Origin: Gallionellaceae bacterium
GTDB lineage: Bacteria > Pseudomonadota > Gammaproteobacteria > Burkholderiales > Gallionellaceae
Reading direction: 5' to 3'
DNA: 16,300 nucleotides
NCBI GenBank assembly: GCA_003151655.1
Contig: PLYB01000307.1
Coordinates: 1-16,300 of the forward strand
Under the pieces are notes generated by a model. It saw only the letters and a list, made by a program, of their open reading frames with translations, did not search any database and was not told the DNA's origin. Positions 14,257 through 16,300 of the stretch are shown piece by piece. Each line of letters begins with the position of its first letter. Positions within the stretch are counted from its first letter, which is position 1. The translations under genes and the position numbers were made by a program.

Positions 14257-14997
14257 TTGACACTACTGCGCGACATCCCACTTTCCGCTTTACAGTTTTA
14301 TTTGACCTTGCCGTACCCGTGCAGCTATTTGGACGAACGGGAGGCGCGTTCGCAAGTCGCCACGCCTGCATTCCTGATCACGCCGCAGGTCTATTCAGAA
14401 CTGGTACTTCACGGATTTCGCCGCAGCGGTACATTTACTTACCGCCCGCGCTGCGACAGTTGTCAGGAATGTGTACCGGTGCGCATTGAGATCGGCGACT
14501 TCAAGGCAAACCGTTCACAACGACGCAGTTGGAAGCAGCACCACAATCTTGACGTAACTCTGCACACACTTGAAGATCGCGCGGAATATTTTCCGCTATA
14601 TCAGCGTTACCAAAACACACGCCATCGCGATGGCGGCATGGATCACGACAGCCCGGAACAATACCGTAGTTTTTTGCTGCAAAGCCATGTGGATTCGATG
14701 GTGGTGGAATTTCGTGAGGATGGAGTATTGCGCATGGTCAGCGTCATCGACATGCTCGCGGACGGACTCTCGTCTGTCTACACTTTTTTCGAGCCAAACA
14801 TAGCCGGAAGTAGTTTCGGTACGTTCAATGTATTGTGGCAAATTGAATTGTGCCGCAAATTGCAACTCCCTTTTTTGTATCTCGGCTACTGGATAAAGCA
14901 AAGTCAGAAAATGGCATACAAGGAAAACTTCCAATCATTGCAGGGGTTGCGGCATGGGACCTGGCAAAAACTTGACTCAAGCGCAATTCATGAATAA
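14257..14997 (+). CDS. bpt: Aspartate/glutamate leucyltransferase (Bpt)
   Basis: Bpt transfers Leu from Leu-tRNA onto N-terminal Asp or Glu, creating a ClpS/ClpAP degron; it is the partner activity to Aat encoded just upstream. It has 246 residues from the chosen TTG at 14257, preceded by CGAGAG at a proper distance; family members begin at this point (TLLRDIPLSALQFY), and the longer frame back to 14080 would overlap aat by 163 bp. Conserved features are PCSYLDEREARSQVATP, the cysteine cluster C66, C69, C72 (CDSCQECVPVRI), FKANRSQRRSWK, RHRDGGM, YTFFEP, FGTFNVLWQI and YLGYWIKQSQKMAYKENFQS. Some annotations name it ate. It is very probably co-transcribed with aat. Confidence 0.96.
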   Translation: MTLLRDIPLSALQFYLTLPYPCSYLDEREARSQVATPAFLITPQVYSELVLHGFRRSGTFTYRPRCDSCQECVPVRIEIGDFKANRSQRRSWKQHHNLDVTLHTLEDRAEYFPLYQRYQNTRHRDGGMDHDSPEQYRSFLLQSHVDSMVVEFREDGVLRMVSVIDMLADGLSSVYTFFEPNIAGSSFGTFNVLWQIELCRKLQLPFLYLGYWIKQSQKMAYKENFQSLQGLRHGTWQKLDSSAIHE

Positions 14998-15068
14998 CAG
15001 TCTCAATATCTGAGCGCTACCATCAAATTTCAGGATGTCTTATTCTGTTGCTGAACAGCTGGCTTTGC

Positions 15069-15097
15069 TTTAACCTCACCATGCTTGACGCTATAAT
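15069..15097 (+). promoter_or_regulatory. Sigma-70-type promoter of the PilZ gene
   Basis: A perfect TATAAT lies at 15092-15097. A weak -35 (TTTAAC at 17 bp, or TTAACC at 16 bp) precedes it. The predicted start near 15104 leaves a leader of about 30 bases with GGAG before the ATG at 15134. Confidence 0.6.
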
Positions 15098-15133
15098 GTG
15101 CCTGCTTAGCTGATTATTTCTTTGGAGATAAAA

Positions 15134-16174
15134 ATGGCATTTGAAAAGTATGGATTTTTGGATGCAAAAGTAAAAGAAGCCTTGGTGGCGCATCGCAAAG
15201 ACCCTGTTAAATACCATGCGGAGCTTACTGATCTAATTGCGGCAAGAATTAGTGAGTTAGAAGAGTTGTTAATGAGTAAGACTCTTACCTACGAAGAAAT
15301 TTTTGATTTGCAAGAAGAGTTGGATAATCTCAGACAAGGAAAAATTGATGAGCCGATTGAAAAACAAAAGAACGAACTACTGAATGTCAGCCCCCATCGT
15401 GAACTTACCAGAAAATCATTCCGTAGCAGCGAAATAGTTTCGCATAACGAAAAAACTCCACATCCGCCAAAACCGGAGAAAACGGAGGAGGTTTTTACCT
15501 TCGATGACATGCGACTAAAAGCGGAAGACAGATTGAGTCTTGAACCTCCATCCATTCTTACGCACGAACGTTTCATCGTCAAGGTAATCGGTTACCTGAA
15601 AGGCGGCAGCATTATTGTGACTTCGCCTATCGGTAGCAACGGCCTGCAAGTTCCTCTTCGCGAGAAAGATAAAGTTGTTATCCGCTCCTTCTCCGGTGAA
15701 AATGCTTTTGCCTTCGTGAGTACCATTTTACGGATCAACAATCTGTCTTTTGAGTACCTGCATCTGTCAATCCCGGAAAGCATACAAGGAGTTAAAGTAC
15801 GCAAGGTTACGCGCATAAAAACTAACATTATCACCTCAGCGCTAAATAGCAAAAACGCCGAGTCTGAGCGTAAATCAGTCATCATTTCAGATATTTGCGA
15901 AAATGGCGCGTCTCTTATTGCCAAGCAGCCATTGGGCGATAAGGGGGATATCCTGTTGCTGGCGTTCCGGGTGCACTTGCATAATGTAGAAGCATTTCTA
16001 TCCATTAAAGGCGTTATCCGAGCCTTGATCAGTGAGGATGAAAAAAGTGAATCGACAAAATCTGATTTTGTCCAGCATGGCATCGAGTTTCAAGATCTTC
16101 AAGCCAATGACAATGTCGCCCTGCAAAGTATGATTTATCAGCAGATGATTGAAAACCCGCGTAGCGTGATGTGA
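15134..16174 (+). CDS. YcgR-like PilZ-domain c-di-GMP receptor
   Basis: This 346-residue cytoplasmic protein has a helical N-terminal region (1-70, ISELEELLMSKTLTYEEIF) and a charged linker (75-130). A YcgR-type PilZN domain follows (about 138-215: GGSIIVTSPIGSNGLQVPLR, FSGENAFAFVSTILRI), then a PilZ domain (about 218-340). PilZ binds c-di-GMP through RxxxR and (D/N)xSxxG. Here RKVTR (R223, R227) is intact, but the second motif reads DICENG (253-258), with Cys in place of Ser. The domain closes with HGIEF (315-319). YcgR relatives brake or steer the flagellar motor when c-di-GMP is high, or act on surface structures. The start is ATG after TTGGAG; an upstream in-frame TTG (15122) overlaps that site and is rejected. 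The gene appears to form its own unit, with a promoter before it and a terminator after it. Confidence 0.9.
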   Translation: MAFEKYGFLDAKVKEALVAHRKDPVKYHAELTDLIAARISELEELLMSKTLTYEEIFDLQEELDNLRQGKIDEPIEKQKNELLNVSPHRELTRKSFRSSEIVSHNEKTPHPPKPEKTEEVFTFDDMRLKAEDRLSLEPPSILTHERFIVKVIGYLKGGSIIVTSPIGSNGLQVPLREKDKVVIRSFSGENAFAFVSTILRINNLSFEYLHLSIPESIQGVKVRKVTRIKTNIITSALNSKNAESERKSVIISDICENGASLIAKQPLGDKGDILLLAFRVHLHNVEAFLSIKGVIRALISEDEKSESTKSDFVQHGIEFQDLQANDNVALQSMIYQQMIENPRSVM

Positions 16175-16221
16175 TGAGTCGATTGAGCAATGGCGGGGTA
16201 TATTTATTTACCCACGAATTA

Positions 16222-16253
16222 AAACGGCCGGCAGAGTTACCTGCCGGCCGTTT
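16222..16253 (+). terminator. Strong hairpin terminator after the PilZ gene (bidirectional)
   Basis: AAACGGCCGGCAG (16222-16234) pairs perfectly with CTGCCGGCCGTTT (16241-16253) over 13 bp around AGTTAC. It ends the plus-strand PilZ transcript; the flanking A run would serve as a T run for a minus-strand gene arriving from the right. Confidence 0.85.
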
Positions 16254-16275
16254 GATTATGCAACTACATTAAACA

Positions 16276-16300
16276 TTAACGCAACAGAGTCAGCACGCTG
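16276..16300 (-). CDS. Possible 3' end of a minus-strand gene running off the window
   Basis: The minus strand reads SVLTLLR and then TAA (16276-16278) just before the two-way terminator, which is where a convergent gene would end. Seven codons are too few to identify it, and another frame is also open here, so this is only a pointer. Confidence 0.2.

Overview
This window looks like a chromosomal segment of a betaproteobacterium. The best guess is the Nitrosomonadales or Gallionellaceae neighbourhood, inferred from protein style, moderate G+C, the aat-bpt pair and many environmental-sensing genes; no marker here proves the taxon. Every gene can be placed in a known family. The most informative parts are the signalling genes and the non-coding DNA between housekeeping genes.

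Left part (1-4784): the 3' end of leuA (+) meets a HugZ/PNPOx-like flavoprotein gene (-) across a perfect 28-bp GTAG-type REP palindrome that supplies the flavoprotein's stop codon. A divergent yihY-family membrane protein gene follows and ends at a terminator. A clear cyclic-di-GMP-I (GEMM) riboswitch then precedes a small outer-membrane beta-barrel gene with its own terminator. An orphan NarL/FixJ response regulator lies convergent to it.

Middle part (4785-10622): pmbA/tldE (-) is divergent from darP/yjgA (+). Behind darP sits a second, diverged copy of its last 20 codons. Next comes a partner-switching pair on the minus strand: a three-PAS protein ending in a PP2C (SpoIIE-type) phosphatase plus a HATPase (RsbW-like) domain, followed by a STAS anti-anti-sigma protein. 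Upstream of the pair are about 665 bases without an intact gene, which hold a broken receiver-domain 3' end and a terminator.

Right part (10623-16300): a two-gene chemotaxis operon (-) encodes an Aer-type PAS protein and a separate membrane MCP with a C-terminal zinc-binding CZB domain. Together they look like Aer split in two. The operon is preceded by a near-consensus FliA (sigma-28) promoter. On the plus strand follow an alpha/beta-hydrolase esterase whose 3' end runs into inverted heptamer repeats, aat and bpt (both leucyl-transferases of the N-degron pathway; bpt starts with TTG), and a YcgR-like PilZ protein with a substituted motif residue, ending at a strong terminator.

Across the window, the c-di-GMP riboswitch, YcgR-like receptor, FliA-driven aerotaxis receptor and PP2C/HATPase/STAS switch all belong to the swim-or-settle decision. 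That they act together is inference from gene content. I see no CRISPR array, tRNA, rRNA, transposase or phage gene.
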